The translations under genes and the position numbers were made by a program. A stretch of 64,000 nt of DNA. Source: Rhizobium sp. NXC24 (GTDB taxonomy: Bacteria > Pseudomonadota > Alphaproteobacteria > Rhizobiales > Rhizobiaceae). Below the pieces are notes generated by a model that did no database searches, was not told the origin of the DNA, and saw nothing but the letters and a program-made list of their open reading frames with translations. Where the stretch lies: the NCBI RefSeq assembly GCF_002944315.1, contig NZ_CP024311.1:3974501-4038500 (forward strand), given 5' to 3'. Below are positions 36,576 to 47,000 of this stretch, in pieces (position 1 is the stretch's first letter; each line of letters starts with the position of its first letter).

Positions 36576-38219
36576 ATGCTGCTGACGGCGCCTGAGAAAA
36601 GACATGCTATTGCCGGCGGGGCCTTCAGCCTCGCCGGTATCGCGTTTTTCATCGGCCTTGCCATCGTCACCCTGCTTGCCGCTGGCATCGAATCCGCCGG
36701 CGGCAATCCGCTTGCCGATCCCTATCTTCTGCGCGTGCTGCGTTTCACCCTGCTGCAGGCAACGCTGTCGACCCTGCTTTCTGTCGCCCTCGCAATTCCG
36801 GTCGCCCGCGCGCTGGCGCGGCAACCGCGATTTCTCGGCCGGCTCTGGCTGATCCGCCTGATGGCCGTCCCGATGGGCCTGCCGGTGCTGATCGGCGCGC
36901 TGGGCTTGCTCGGCATATGGGGGCGTCAGGGCATTCTCAACCAAGTATTGACGGGGCTCGGCCTAGCGCAGCCGGTCAGCATCTACGGGCTGACGGGCAT
37001 CCTGCTGGCGCACGTCTTCTTCAACCTGCCGCTCGCCGCCCGCCTGATGCTTGCCGGGCTGGAACGCGTGCCGGCGGAATATTGGCTGATGGCCGGTGGC
37101 CTCGGCATGCGCCCCGCCTCCGTCTTTCGTTTCGTCGAATGGCCGGTGCTGCGCGGCCTCATTCCCGGCATCGCGGGCCTGATCTTCATGCTCTGTGCCA
37201 CCAGCTTCACGCTGGTGCTGATCCTCGGTGGCGGCCCGGCCGCGACCACGCTCGAAGTGGCAATCTACCAGGCGCTGCGCTTCGATTTCGACCCTGGCCG
37301 CGCCGTAGCCCTGTCCCTCCTGCAAATCGTGGTGACCGCCGCCATTCTCGGCGCCATGGCCTTGCTTCCGGCGCCGGACGATCACGGGCTGACGGCAGGC
37401 CGCGCCGTGCGGCGCATCGATGGAACAGTGCCCGCCGCCAAACTCGCCGACAGCACGCTGCTCCTGCTCGCCACCCTATTCATCGGCCTGCCGCTCGCCT
37501 CGGTGGTCGTCACCGGCCTCAAGGCAGACCTTCTGAGGCTTGTCAGCCAGACGATCTTCCTGCAGGCAGCCTCGACCAGCCTCGCAATCGCGCTTGCCGC
37601 CGGCATTCTGGCGGTTCTCATCTCCTTCGCCATCATCCGCGCCCGCGCGGCGATAGCGGCCGAACGCCGGAAAGCGCCGGGCCTGCGCGCCCTCGCCTTC
37701 GCCTTGAGCGGCACGTCCTCCCTCGTCTTGCTGGTGCCGCCGATCGTGCTGGCGACCGGATGGTTCCTGGCGCTGAGGCTGTTTGGCGATCCCGCCCGAT
37801 TTGCAGCGCTTCTGATCGTCGCCATCAACGCCCTGATGGCGCTTCCCTTTGTCATCCGCGTCATCGAACCGGCCCATGCTGTCCATCGTCGCCGCACGGA
37901 ACGTTTGGCCGCAAGCCTCGGTCTTCAGGGCCTCGCGCGGTTGCGGTTGGTCGACTGGCCCGGCCTGCGCAAGCCGCTTTTTACGGCGCTCTCCTTCGCC
38001 ATGGCGCTGTCGCTCGGCGATCTCGGCGCCGTCGCTCTCTTCGGCTCCGATAGCCTGGTGACACTGCCTTGGCTGGTCTACAGCAAGCTCGGCAGCTATC
38101 GCACCAACGATGCGGACGGACTTGCTTTCATTCTGGGGCTGATATGTCTACTCCTGACTGTCGCCGGCACGGCCGGTCAAGGCAGGCATGAGGACGAAGG
38201 CAGGCGGAATGATCGATAA
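36576..38219 (+). CDS. thiP: Thiamine ABC transporter permease (duplicated)
   Basis: A 547-residue membrane protein made of two fused permease halves, as in ThiP. EAA-like loops are '[20 protein letters not shown]' and '[20 protein letters not shown]'. ATG 36576, 7 bases after the thiB stop, is chosen over an upstream frame that overlaps thiB. The gene overlaps the probable thiQ start. Confidence 0.93.
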   Translation: MLLTAPEKRHAIAGGAFSLAGIAFFIGLAIVTLLAAGIESAGGNPLADPYLLRVLRFTLLQATLSTLLSVALAIPVARALARQPRFLGRLWLIRLMAVPMGLPVLIGALGLLGIWGRQGILNQVLTGLGLAQPVSIYGLTGILLAHVFFNLPLAARLMLAGLERVPAEYWLMAGGLGMRPASVFRFVEWPVLRGLIPGIAGLIFMLCATSFTLVLILGGGPAATTLEVAIYQALRFDFDPGRAVALSLLQIVVTAAILGAMALLPAPDDHGLTAGRAVRRIDGTVPAAKLADSTLLLLATLFIGLPLASVVVTGLKADLLRLVSQTIFLQAASTSLAIALAAGILAVLISFAIIRARAAIAAERRKAPGLRALAFALSGTSSLVLLVPPIVLATGWFLALRLFGDPARFAALLIVAINALMALPFVIRVIEPAHAVHRRRTERLAASLGLQGLARLRLVDWPGLRKPLFTALSFAMALSLGDLGAVALFGSDSLVTLPWLVYSKLGSYRTNDADGLAFILGLICLLLTVAGTAGQGRHEDEGRRNDR

Positions 38220-38937
38220 TCAGCGCACGGGACAACGGGGCATCACAATGACCGGGGTCGAATTGCGGCTCGGCACCCATGATTTCCGCTTCGATTGCGA
38301 ACTGCCGCAAGGCCGGATCATCGCTATTACCGGCCCGTCCGGATCGGGCAAATCCACCTTCCTCAATCTGCTCGCCGGCTTCGAGACGCCCGACCGTGGC
38401 CGTATCATGCTTGCCGGGCAGGATGCGACTAGGCTGCATCCCTCCGAGCGGCCGGTATCGCTGGTTTTCCAAGATAACAACCTCTTTGCCCATCTCGATC
38501 TCTTCACCAATGTCGGGCTTAGCATCAGCCCGTCGCTGAAACTCTCGGTGGACGACCGGCAAAGGATTTCGGGAGCCCTGGCACGCGTAGGGCTTGCCGG
38601 CTTCGACAGACGCAAGCCCGGCACCCTTTCCGGCGGCGAGCGCCAACGTGCGGCCTTCGCCCGGGCGCTGGTGCGCGACAAGCCGATCCTACTGCTCGAC
38701 GAGCCCTTCGCCGCGCTCGATCCCGGCCTGCGCTCCGGCATGGCGGAGCTTTTGTCCGAGCTTCACCGCGAAACCGGCAATACGGTGCTGATCGTCTCGC
38801 ACGACCCGGCTGAAGTTCGCCGTCTTGCCGATCATGCCGTCTTCATCGATGGCGGAACCGTTCCGCTTTCAGCTCCCATCGAGCGTTTTTTGATGCAGGA
38901 CGGCATTCCAGCACTGACCACATTTTTGCAACATTGA
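38209..38937 (+). CDS. thiQ: Thiamine ABC transporter ATP-binding protein
   Basis: A 242-residue ATPase with Walker A 'GPSGSGKST', signature '[15 protein letters not shown]' and Walker B '[12 protein letters not shown]'. '[19 protein letters not shown]' is typical of ThiQ. The start may be ATG 38209, overlapping thiP, or ATG 38248 (229 residues, behind ACGGGGC), which would fit the family length better. It is the third gene of thiBPQ. Confidence 0.92.
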   Translation: MIDNQRTGQRGITMTGVELRLGTHDFRFDCELPQGRIIAITGPSGSGKSTFLNLLAGFETPDRGRIMLAGQDATRLHPSERPVSLVFQDNNLFAHLDLFTNVGLSISPSLKLSVDDRQRISGALARVGLAGFDRRKPGTLSGGERQRAAFARALVRDKPILLLDEPFAALDPGLRSGMAELLSELHRETGNTVLIVSHDPAEVRRLADHAVFIDGGTVPLSAPIERFLMQDGIPALTTFLQH

Positions 38938-39208
38938 ATGCGATGCAGCATTTTGCTGCCGGTTTTGCCTTAATTTCGTCGCGGCGGACGGCTGAAAGTC
39001 CTGGCATATGCTTGCCAAAATACAACGCTGCCACATTTAAACGGAGTCTCGCTATGCAACTGCTGCCGAAATCGGCTACAGCAAAGGGCAGAGACCACCC
39101 GGACGAACTCAGGTCCGATCGGGGTGGATGCAACCTTTGACGAAACGCGGCGATGATCTGCCTAGTCATGATCAACCGGGTTCGGCGTCCGGCCGGCATG
39201 GCAGTAAG

Positions 39209-40741
39209 ATGAGTGGGACACAGGCACTGAAGCAGAGCGACTACGCAGGACGAAGGATCAGCACGACTGTCGCGGCCCATGCGCGCCGCTTGGCCCCCAT
39301 CCTCATTGCCGCGGCGGTGCTCAACGGCTGTCAGTCGGTGCTGGATCAATCCTACCAGCCGAATATTTCGCCATCGTCCAGCCCGCAGATCGTTTCCGAA
39401 GTACAGAAGAACGATCCGCGCGCGCAGATGGGCGCCCGCGAGCATCCGCGCATTCTGGCGAGCTATGGCGGCGAGTATAAGGATGCCAGGACCGAGCGCC
39501 TGGTCGCCCGCATCGCCGGCGCACTAACGAGCGTGTCGGAAAATCCGCAGCAATCCTATCGCATCACCATTCTGAATTCGCCGTCGATCAATGCCTTCGC
39601 GCTGCCCGGCGGCTATCTCTACGTCACGCGCGGCCTGTTGGCGCTTGCCAACGATGCCTCGGAAGTCGCCGCCGTGCTGTCGCATGAAATGGCGCACGTC
39701 ACCGCCAATCACGGTATCGAGCGCCAGAAGCGAGAAGAGGCTGAAGTCATCGCCAGCCGCGTTGTCTCCGAAGTTCTGTCGAGCGATCTTGCCGGCAAGC
39801 AAGCCCTCGCCCGCGGCAAGCTGCGCCTTGCCGCCTTCTCTCGCCAGCAGGAGCTTCAGGCCGACGAGATCGGCATCCGCACGCTTGGCCAGGCCGGCTA
39901 CGATCCTTATGCGGCAGCCCGCTTCCTCAATGCGATGGAAGACTACAGCCATTTCATGACGGCTAATTCCGACGCAGACCAGAGCCTCGACTTCTTATCG
40001 AGCCATCCGAGCACGCCGCAGCGCATCGATCTTGCCAAGATGCATGCCCGTGAATTCGGCGAGGAAGGTAAGGTCGGCGATGCCGGCCGTGATTATTACC
40101 TCAACGGCATCGACGGCCTGCTTTATGGCGACAGCCCGGAAGAAGGCTATGTGCGTGGCCAGACCTTCCTGCACGGCGGTCTCGGCATTCGCTTCGATGT
40201 CCCGCCCGATTTCCACATCGACAACAAGGTCGAGGCGGTCATGGCGACCGGCCCGGGCGATATCGCCGTCCGCTTCGACGGCGTAGCGGACAATCAGAAT
40301 CAGAACCTGACGAATTATATTTCCAGCGGCTGGGTCACCGGTCTCGATCCCTCGACCATCAGGGCCATCACCGTCAACGGCATGGAGGCGGCCACTGCGC
40401 GTGCCTCGGCCGATCGCTGGGATTTCGACGTAACCGTCATCCGCGACCGCTCGCAGATCTTTCGCTTCCTGACGGCCGTGCCGAAAGGCAACACGACCGC
40501 CTTGCAGCAGACGGCCGACGTGCTTCGCTCAAGCTTCCGGCACATGACGCCGGAAGAAGCCTCATCACTGAAGCCGCTGCGCGTGCGCGTCGTGACGGTC
40601 AAGACAGGCGATAATATCACAACGCTCGCCGCCCGCATGATGGGCACCGACCGCAAACTCGATCTCTTCAAGCTGATCAACGCCCTGCCAACGGGCGCAA
40701 ACGTCGCGCCCGGCGACAGGGTCAAGATTATTTCCGAATAA
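39209..40741 (+). CDS. M48 family metallopeptidase, probable lipoprotein (BepA/YfgC-like)
   Basis: A 510-residue protein if started at ATG 39209; a longer frame from 39128 is open. A hydrophobic segment ends in the lipobox 'LNGC' (C41), so it is probably anchored in the membrane facing the periplasm. The zinc site is 'HEMAH' with the third ligand in 'ELQADE'. After the peptidase come a middle domain and a C-terminal LysM-like region ('VKTGDNITTLAARMMG'). Relatives take part in outer-membrane protein quality control. It is followed by a terminator and converges with rpoH2. Confidence 0.88.
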   Translation: MSGTQALKQSDYAGRRISTTVAAHARRLAPILIAAAVLNGCQSVLDQSYQPNISPSSSPQIVSEVQKNDPRAQMGAREHPRILASYGGEYKDARTERLVARIAGALTSVSENPQQSYRITILNSPSINAFALPGGYLYVTRGLLALANDASEVAAVLSHEMAHVTANHGIERQKREEAEVIASRVVSEVLSSDLAGKQALARGKLRLAAFSRQQELQADEIGIRTLGQAGYDPYAAARFLNAMEDYSHFMTANSDADQSLDFLSSHPSTPQRIDLAKMHAREFGEEGKVGDAGRDYYLNGIDGLLYGDSPEEGYVRGQTFLHGGLGIRFDVPPDFHIDNKVEAVMATGPGDIAVRFDGVADNQNQNLTNYISSGWVTGLDPSTIRAITVNGMEAATARASADRWDFDVTVIRDRSQIFRFLTAVPKGNTTALQQTADVLRSSFRHMTPEEASSLKPLRVRVVTVKTGDNITTLAARMMGTDRKLDLFKLINALPTGANVAPGDRVKIISE

Positions 40742-40835
40742 TTGATCGCGTATCTTCGCCCCAGCACGAAAATGCCGCGCACAGCGCGGCTTGAGGGCGT
40801 TATCGAGAAAAGCTGCCTTTTTGCTGGTACCTGAT

Positions 40836-40862
40836 CCTTCCCCCATGGGGAGAAGGTTTTTA
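40836..40862 (+). terminator. Terminator after the M48 peptidase gene
   Basis: CCTTCCCC pairs with GGGGAGAAGG around CAT and is followed by TTTTTAT. It ends at the rpoH2 stop. A second GC hairpin (GCCGCGC aca GCGCGGC) lies about 50 bases upstream. The same CTTCTCCCC/GGGGAGAAG theme recurs at 52300-52321. Confidence 0.65.
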
Positions 40863-41726
40863 TCAAGCGTAACTCGCCATACGCGGATCGGCGTCGACCG
40901 GAGCGCTGCGGAGTTTTTCCATGGCGCGGCTTTCGATCTGACGCACGCGTTCCTTGGAAATGCCGAGATCGGCGCCCAGCTCCTCCAGCGTCGCGCCATC
41001 CTCCACCAGCCGGCGGGCCCGGATGATCTTCATTTCACGCTCATTGAGGTGCTTCAAGGCGGAAGCCAGCCAGACGCGGCGGCGCTCGCCATCGATCATA
41101 TTGGAGACCTGTTCGTCGGGCAGAGGCTCGTCGCTGATCAGGAAATCCATGCGCTCGGCGCTTTCGGCGTCACCGGAAATCGACGGCGCCTGCAGGGATG
41201 CATCATTGCTGGAGAGGCGCGCATCCATGGTCTGCACATCGGCAAGGCTGACGCCGAGGGCGACGGCGATTTCTTCGTGGATCGACTGCACCGTAACGCC
41301 GGTATTGCCCCGGGCGAGCTTTGCACGCAGGCGGCGGAGATTGAAGAACAGCGCCTTCTGCGCCGAACTCGTGCCCCCGCGCACGATCGACCAGTTGCGC
41401 AGGATATAATCCTGGATCGAAGCGCGGATCCACCAGCTTGCATAGGTCGAGAATCGTACCTCCCGTTCCGGTTCGAACCTTGCCGCCGCCTCTAGGAGAC
41501 CTACATAGCCTTCCTGTACCAGATCGCTCATCGGCAAGCCGAAATTGCGGAATTTGCCCGCCATCGAAATAACGAGGCGCATGTGGGCTGTGGCGATCTT
41601 GTTGCGAGCGCCGCGGTCGTCGTGATCCTTCCAGCGGATGGCGAGGTCGTGCTCTTCATCGCGGCCGAGATAGGGAGCGGCCATCGCGATCTTAATCATA
41701 CGCCGATCTGCAGACATATTCTTCAT
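40863..41726 (-). CDS. rpoH2: RNA polymerase sigma-32 factor (RpoH, RpoH2-like)
   Basis: A 287-residue sigma factor. Region 2 includes 'DLVQEGYVGLLEAAARFEPE' and 'RFSTYASWWIRASIQDYILR'; the RpoH box lies in 'QKALFFNLRRLRAKL'; region 4 is 'TLEELGADLGISKERVRQIE'. ATG 41726 is chosen because AGGGGA lies 7 bases upstream. The N-terminus 'MSADRRMIKIAMAAPYL' is the form I associate with rhizobial RpoH2, one of two RpoH copies; RpoH1 is not in the window. It directs stress-response transcription. Confidence 0.92.
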   Translation of the reverse strand: MKNMSADRRMIKIAMAAPYLGRDEEHDLAIRWKDHDDRGARNKIATAHMRLVISMAGKFRNFGLPMSDLVQEGYVGLLEAAARFEPEREVRFSTYASWWIRASIQDYILRNWSIVRGGTSSAQKALFFNLRRLRAKLARGNTGVTVQSIHEEIAVALGVSLADVQTMDARLSSNDASLQAPSISGDAESAERMDFLISDEPLPDEQVSNMIDGERRRVWLASALKHLNEREMKIIRARRLVEDGATLEELGADLGISKERVRQIESRAMEKLRSAPVDADPRMASYA

Positions 41727-42081
41727 ATGCATATCCCCTAATCCTGCCCCAAAATCGTCTCTGTGCTACGGTCAACGGAAAAGACAACAAACATCGTTTC
41801 CCGACATCGCTGCGCGGGTGAAAATCTATGAATGGAATGCAATTGGAGGCCGATCTCCGGATATCCGACGATCGGTGTTACGGGTCTAATTCGGCTTCTC
41901 CGAAATGACCTGGCGAAGGAAATGACTTCCGATCGCCGGGAAATTTCCAATCAAAACGCATGGGGTCCGGTCCTCGTGAACGTTAAGGGAAACGGCTGGG
42001 CGAGAAACTCTGATAACGAGAAAGCGCGCACCAGCCGCAAATACGAAACCTAAACGCATCAGACCAAAAAAGGTTCCAAAG
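41727..42081. other. Intergenic region upstream of rpoH2
   Basis: A 355-base gap between the rpoH2 start and the carD terminator. It holds the candidate rpoH2 promoter listed separately. No open frame with a ribosome site is convincing here. Confidence 0.5.
41774..41801 (-). promoter_or_regulatory. Candidate EcfG/RpoE2-type promoter of rpoH2
   Basis: On the minus strand GGAAA is followed after 19 bases by CGTT, one mismatch from the general-stress consensus GGAAC-N(18-19)-(CG)TT. It lies about 50 bases upstream of the rpoH2 start. In Sinorhizobium meliloti rpoH2 is known to depend on RpoE2, which agrees. The mismatch in the -35 box lowers confidence. Confidence 0.35.
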
Positions 42082-42111
42082 AAAAAACCCGGCTCGAAGG
42101 CCGGGTTTTTT
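42082..42111. terminator. Bidirectional terminator downstream of carD
   Basis: AAAAAACCCGGC pairs perfectly with GCCGGGTTTTTT around TCGAAG. It lies 24 bases past the carD stop on the minus strand, and the A and T tracts make it usable from both sides. Confidence 0.9.
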
Positions 42112-42135
42112 GACGTGGTATGTGAGCTTCCGGCC

Positions 42136-42708
42136 TTATGCGGCTTCGTCCTGGGAATCGTCTTCTTCGACGACCTTGCCGCGCTTCGGGCCCTTGTTCA
42201 GATTGACTTCGACGAGGCGAACGGCCTCGGTCTCGGACATCTTGTTGACGGCGGCGATTTCGCGCGCCATGCGATCGAGCGCAGCTTCATAGAGCTGACG
42301 TTCGGAATAGGACTGCTCCGGCTGGTTCTCGGCGCGATAGAGATCGCGAACCACTTCGGCAATCGAGATCAGATCGCCGGAATTGATCTTGGCATCATAT
42401 TCCTGGGCGCGGCGCGACCACATGGTACGCTTGACGCGAGCCTTGCCCTGAACAACCTTAAGCGCCCGATCGACGAAATCAGTCTCGGAAAGCTTACGCA
42501 TTCCGATGCTCATGGCCTTGGCCACGGGCACCTTCAGACGCATCTTGTCTTTTTCGAAGTCGATTACAAAAAGCTCAAGCTTCATGCCTGCGACTTCTTG
42601 CTCTTCAATCGCGGTAATCGTACCAACACCGTGAGCGGGGTATACGATCGATTCGCCGGTCTTGAAGCCATGGCGTGCTGCTGAAGGTTTTTTCTGCTGG
42701 ATCGTCAT
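42136..42708 (-). CDS. CarD/CdnL family RNA polymerase-binding regulator
   Basis: A 190-residue protein. The N-terminal RNA polymerase-interacting domain is 'GESIVYPAHGVGTITAIEEQ' through about residue 70, followed by the helical DNA-binding domain and an acidic tail 'VVEEDDSQDEAA'. ATG 42708 begins 'MTIQQKKPSAARHGFKTGES'; a nine-codon longer GTG-started frame is possible. CarD/CdnL proteins stabilise open complexes at many promoters, including rRNA promoters. Confidence 0.92.
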   Translation of the reverse strand: MTIQQKKPSAARHGFKTGESIVYPAHGVGTITAIEEQEVAGMKLELFVIDFEKDKMRLKVPVAKAMSIGMRKLSETDFVDRALKVVQGKARVKRTMWSRRAQEYDAKINSGDLISIAEVVRDLYRAENQPEQSYSERQLYEAALDRMAREIAAVNKMSETEAVRLVEVNLNKGPKRGKVVEEDDSQDEAA

Positions 42709-43107
42709 TCTTTTCAAAAACTCCCTGTTACGCACCCAGCATGAGCCGGGGCCGGGTCAGTCAGGCCCGGTTGAGACGGAAGCACCGTCGGGGTGACTTC
42801 ATCCTGGTCCAGCCAGACGCGTGCAAAAAGAAATCCGTTCATCGCGATCCCAGACCCGACAACTCAAAACGTTGATATGTCAAGGAAACCGCGTACGGAT
42901 TTGTTACTTGCTTTCGTGATGGTTTGGGGCACGCGAAATGCCGCAGTGGATCAGTGTGAGGAAGCTATCACAAAAATCTGACTAAATCAATAATTTGCTT
43001 TACGCACACCAAAACGGCCACGTCGACCGCTCCGGCGGCCAACGGCAATGATTCGTCTTTAAGCGTTATCGACTACACCTTTATCGACGGCCTGTCACGG
43101 CCCTCAA
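42709..43107. other. Intergenic region between carD and fdxA
   Basis: A 399-base gap. A minus-strand TTGACA is present near 42873-42878, but no -10 box follows at the right distance. No gene is supported here. The last 100 bases before fdxA contain GGCC-rich short inverted repeats. Confidence 0.45.
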
Positions 43108-43446
43108 TCAGTCACCCGAACCAGGGTTGGTCGAGAAATATTTCTCGAACTTGCCCTGTTCGCCGTCCATTTCCTTGGCTTCCGGGAGAGGATCGCGCTT
43201 GACCGTAATATTCGGCCAGATCGAGGCATAATCCGCGTTGATTTTCAGCCACTTGTCGAGGCCCGGCTCGGTATCGGGCTTGATCGCCTCGGCGGGACAT
43301 TCCGGCTCGCAAACGCCGCAATCGATGCATTCGTCGGGATGAATGACGAGAAAATTCTCACCCTCGTAGAAGCAGTCGACGGGGCAGACTTCCACGCAAT
43401 CGGTGTATTTGCAGCGAACGCAATTGTCGGTCACGACGTATGTCAT
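43108..43446 (-). CDS. fdxA: Seven-iron ferredoxin FdxA
   Basis: A 112-residue ferredoxin starting at ATG 43446 with GGAG upstream. The first cluster site is '[18 protein letters not shown]' and the second is '[12 protein letters not shown]', giving one 3Fe-4S and one 4Fe-4S cluster in the FdxA family. The C-terminal extension '[16 protein letters not shown]' is typical. It carries electrons to unidentified partners and is usually essential in related bacteria. Confidence 0.95.
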   Translation of the reverse strand: MTYVVTDNCVRCKYTDCVEVCPVDCFYEGENFLVIHPDECIDCGVCEPECPAEAIKPDTEPGLDKWLKINADYASIWPNITVKRDPLPEAKEMDGEQGKFEKYFSTNPGSGD

Positions 43447-43654
43447 GAAGCACTCCAGGGATGTCTCTCGTTTTCCGCGGATGCGCAACCTGGAACGTCA
43501 CGCTTTTCCCTCGGAAGCCGGCGGACAGGCGTATGCGCTATGCGCAGGCATGCCGACCGGCTGGTTACCAGCGGGTTGACCGTGAGGTATCGACTTTGCC
43601 GGCCAATTTCAAGGGATAAACAGTCCCAAAATCATGGAGTTCGAGCAGAGTTTT

Positions 43655-44059
43655 CTAATCATCCTCGGAGGTCAGCCGGTCTATAGCTCGCCGGTCGCGT
43701 TTCGTCGGCCGTCCGCTGCCCGGCGCGCGGAGCGCCTGCTCGAAGGGAGTGAGACGTTTTGTCTCATCTGGCGGCGGCGTCAGATCCTCATAAAGCAGCT
43801 TCGCTTCTTCAAAGGGACCTCTGCGCTCGCCCGGCTGACGCACGATCAGGACGACGTCGCGCCGCTCGAGCGAGAGCTCGATCCGGTCGCCTGCCTTGAC
43901 GCCGTAGCTCGGCTGAACGACCCGCTCGCCATTCACCCGCACGCTGCCGTTCTGGACATAGACCTGCGCCAGCGAGCGGGATTTTACCATGCGGGCAAAG
44001 AACAGCCACTTGTCGATGCGCTGGCGCGAACCGGAAGATGGCTGCTTTTCGTCCGTCAT
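43655..44059 (-). CDS. S4-domain RNA-binding protein (Hsp15/HslR-like)
   Basis: A 134-residue basic protein with an S4 domain at about residues 14-75 ('QRIDKWLFFARMVKSRSLAQ' then 'VNGERVVQPSYGVKAGDRIE'). Hsp15-type proteins bind free 50S subunits carrying nascent chains. It starts 3 bases after the helicase stop, so the two are in one operon. The C-terminal tail is arginine-rich. Confidence 0.9.
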   Translation of the reverse strand: MTDEKQPSSGSRQRIDKWLFFARMVKSRSLAQVYVQNGSVRVNGERVVQPSYGVKAGDRIELSLERRDVVLIVRQPGERRGPFEEAKLLYEDLTPPPDETKRLTPFEQALRAPGSGRPTKRDRRAIDRLTSEDD

Positions 44060-44062
44060 GGC

Positions 44063-47000
44063 CTATTTCTTCATCTGCTCCTTGAGGGCAGCGAGCTTGG
44101 CGAAAGGAGAATCCGGATCGATCGGCTTTTCCTTGCGCGGCGGCTTGGCCTCGAAGCGCAGCGGCTGCGATGCGCCGCGATTGTTGCGGTCGTTCCGATC
44201 ATTGCGATCGTTACGCTCTTTCCGGTCACCCCGGTCGCCGCGATCCTGGCGGTCGTTGCGTTCGGAACGATTGCCCTGATGCTGCGGACGGCCGCCGTCG
44301 CGATTGCCGCGCGGTCCTCGGTTGTCGCCACGGGCCTCGCGCCCTTCGCGATTATCCCGGCCCTCGCGGTTGCCTTCGCCGTTCGCCTGCTGCTCGCCAC
44401 CGCCGTTGCGGCGATTACCCTGGTGACCGCGCCCCTCGCCCTGATGGCCGCGACGATCGCCATGGCCGCGTCCACCCTGGCGCTGCTGGTTATCGCTGCG
44501 TCCGCCAAGACGCCAAAGCAGAACCGGCTTCGGTTCGACCGGCTCGGTGGCGGCGACATCCGCACCCGGACCCGGCAGCTCGGCTGTAGCCTCAGAGGCT
44601 TCCATTGGCTCGGCAGCGGCGGCAGGCTCAGCAGGAGCTTGCGCTGCGGGAACCGCATCCTGTGCGGCGGTTTCGCCTTCGGTAGCCGGCTCATCGCCTG
44701 CGCCATCGGCATCGTCGTGATCGGCCTTCTCTGCGACGGTTTCCGCAACCTGCGCCGGAGCAGGTGCCGAGGAGGTATCCTGCTGCGAAAGGAAGGCTGC
44801 CGCATCTTCGGCCTTCACCGCGTCGGCCCGATAGCCGAGACCCTTCAGGATCTCTTCCATATCTTCCAGCGTTGCGCCGAGAATGGAGAGCATCGCGGTC
44901 GTCGTCGTGAAGCGGCGGCCGTCATAGGCGCCTTCCGGACGCGACGCCTGCCCAGGCTTCCACTGCAAGAGCGGACGAATAATATCCGCTAGCCGCTCGA
45001 GAATGTCGATGCGCACCGCCCGCTTGCCGAGGAAGCGGAAGCCGGCGAGCTTATAGAACATGCGCTCGAAAGTCGGATCGGTGACCACGGACGTACGGCC
45101 CGCCGCCAGAACCGGGATCAGGTCGCCATAGCCCGGCTTGTCGAGGCCGTCGTTCTTCAATGCCCAAAGCAGGGTGATGAGCTCGGCCGGAGCCGGCTTC
45201 AGCAGAGCGGGCACGAAAATGTGGTAGGCGCCGAAGCGGACACCGTAACGGCGCATCGAGGCGCGCGCGTCCTGGTCCAGCGATTTCACCTCTTCCGTGA
45301 CGTCGCGGCGGAAGAGCACGCCGAGATTTTCGACGAGCTGGAACGCCAGCCCCTTGGCAAGACCCTGCAAATCTTCGGCGCGCGACAGATCGTCGAGCGG
45401 CTTCAGCACCGTGCTGATATGATGATTCACGAAGCGCTCGATGCGCGCGGCGACATGATCACGCGCATTGCCCGTCAACTGCTCGTCTGCGAGCAGGATG
45501 ACGCGCGGACGCATGACGTGATCGCTGCCCGACAGCCGCGCCACGGGATCGCCGAGCCAACGGACGAGGCCATCCGCACTGATCGCCAAATCGCTGTTGC
45601 CTGCCGCATGGATACGGGCGGCGCGCGCCTCGAATTCCAGCGCCAGCGCCTTCTGCGAGGCCGTCTGGACAGCCTTGGCGTCCGGCCCCTCGGTTCCCGC
45701 GATAGGCGTGAACCGGAATCCGGTCAACTGTCCCACATGATGCCCCTCAACGAAGACATCCCCATTCACACTGATTTCAGCTTCCAGCATCGCATTCTCT
45801 CTCAGGCGCTTCATGAGCACAGATGTCCTGCGATCAACAAAGCGTTTCGTCAACCTCTCATGTAACGCGTCAGACAATCGATCTTCGATTTCCCGCGTCT
45901 TTTCTTGCCAGTGTGTCGGATCGGCAAGCCAACCGGGCCGGTTCGACACATAGGTCCAAGTCCTTATCTGCGCGATTCGCGCCGAAAGCGTGTCGATCTC
46001 ACCGTCCGTCCGATCGGCGCGATGCACCTGCTCGGCGAGGAAGTCCTCTTTTACCGTGCCATAGCGCACAAGGTCGGAAAAGAGGGTGGCGATAAGATCG
46101 GCATGCTGGGCGGGCGTAATCCGCCGATAATCCGGAAGCGCGCAGGCTTCCCATAATTTTTCGACCCGCGCCGGATTATTGGCGAGATCGGAAATCTCCA
46201 GATCGCGCGACAGATATTCCAGCGCCTGCTGATCGACCGCCGGCAGTGCCCGCGTCAAGCCCTGTACGCGCGGTGCGCTCTCGAGGCTCGCGCGCAGCGA
46301 AGCGATCGAGGAGAAATCGAATTCCTTGGTTCGCCATTGTAGCACTTTAACCGTATCGAACTCGTGACCCTCAATGCGCCGTACCAATTCGTCGTCGAAG
46401 GGATCCACCTGGCCCGTTACGCCAAAAGTGCCGTCCTTCAGATGACGACCGGCGCGGCCGGCGACCTGGCCGAGTTCGCCCGGATTGAGATTGCGGAACT
46501 GATAGCCGTCAAACTTGCGATCCTGGGCAAAGGCGACGTGATCGACATCCAGATTGAGCCCCATGCCGATCGCATCGGTCGCCACGAGATATTCGACATC
46601 GCCGGCCTGATAGAGCGCGACCTGTGCGTTGCGGGTACGCGGGCTGAGCGCGCCGAGGACAACGGCGGCACCGCCGCGCTGGCGACGGATGAGTTCGGCG
46701 ATGGCATAGACTTCGTCGGCGGAGAAGGCGACGATCGCTGTGCGCTGCGGCAGGCGGGTGATCTTCTTCTGTCCGGCATAGAAGAGATGCGACAGCCGCG
46801 GCCGCTCAACGACGGTGATCCCCGGCAGGAGCTGCTCAAGGATCGGCCGCATCGTGCCGGCGCCGAGCAGCAGGGTCTCGTCCCGCCCGCGCAAATGCAG
46901 GATACGGTCGGTGAAGATATGGCCGCGCTCCAGATCGCCGGCGAGCTGCACTTCATCGATCGCGACGAAAGAGGCCCGCGTCTCACGCGGCATCGCTTCG

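Noticed and set aside
43634..44992. 452-codon open frame on the plus strand opposite the helicase tail and S4 gene
   Set aside because: It is antisense to two well-supported genes; its composition follows from the GC-rich repetitive codons of the helicase tail, and it has no recognisable domain.
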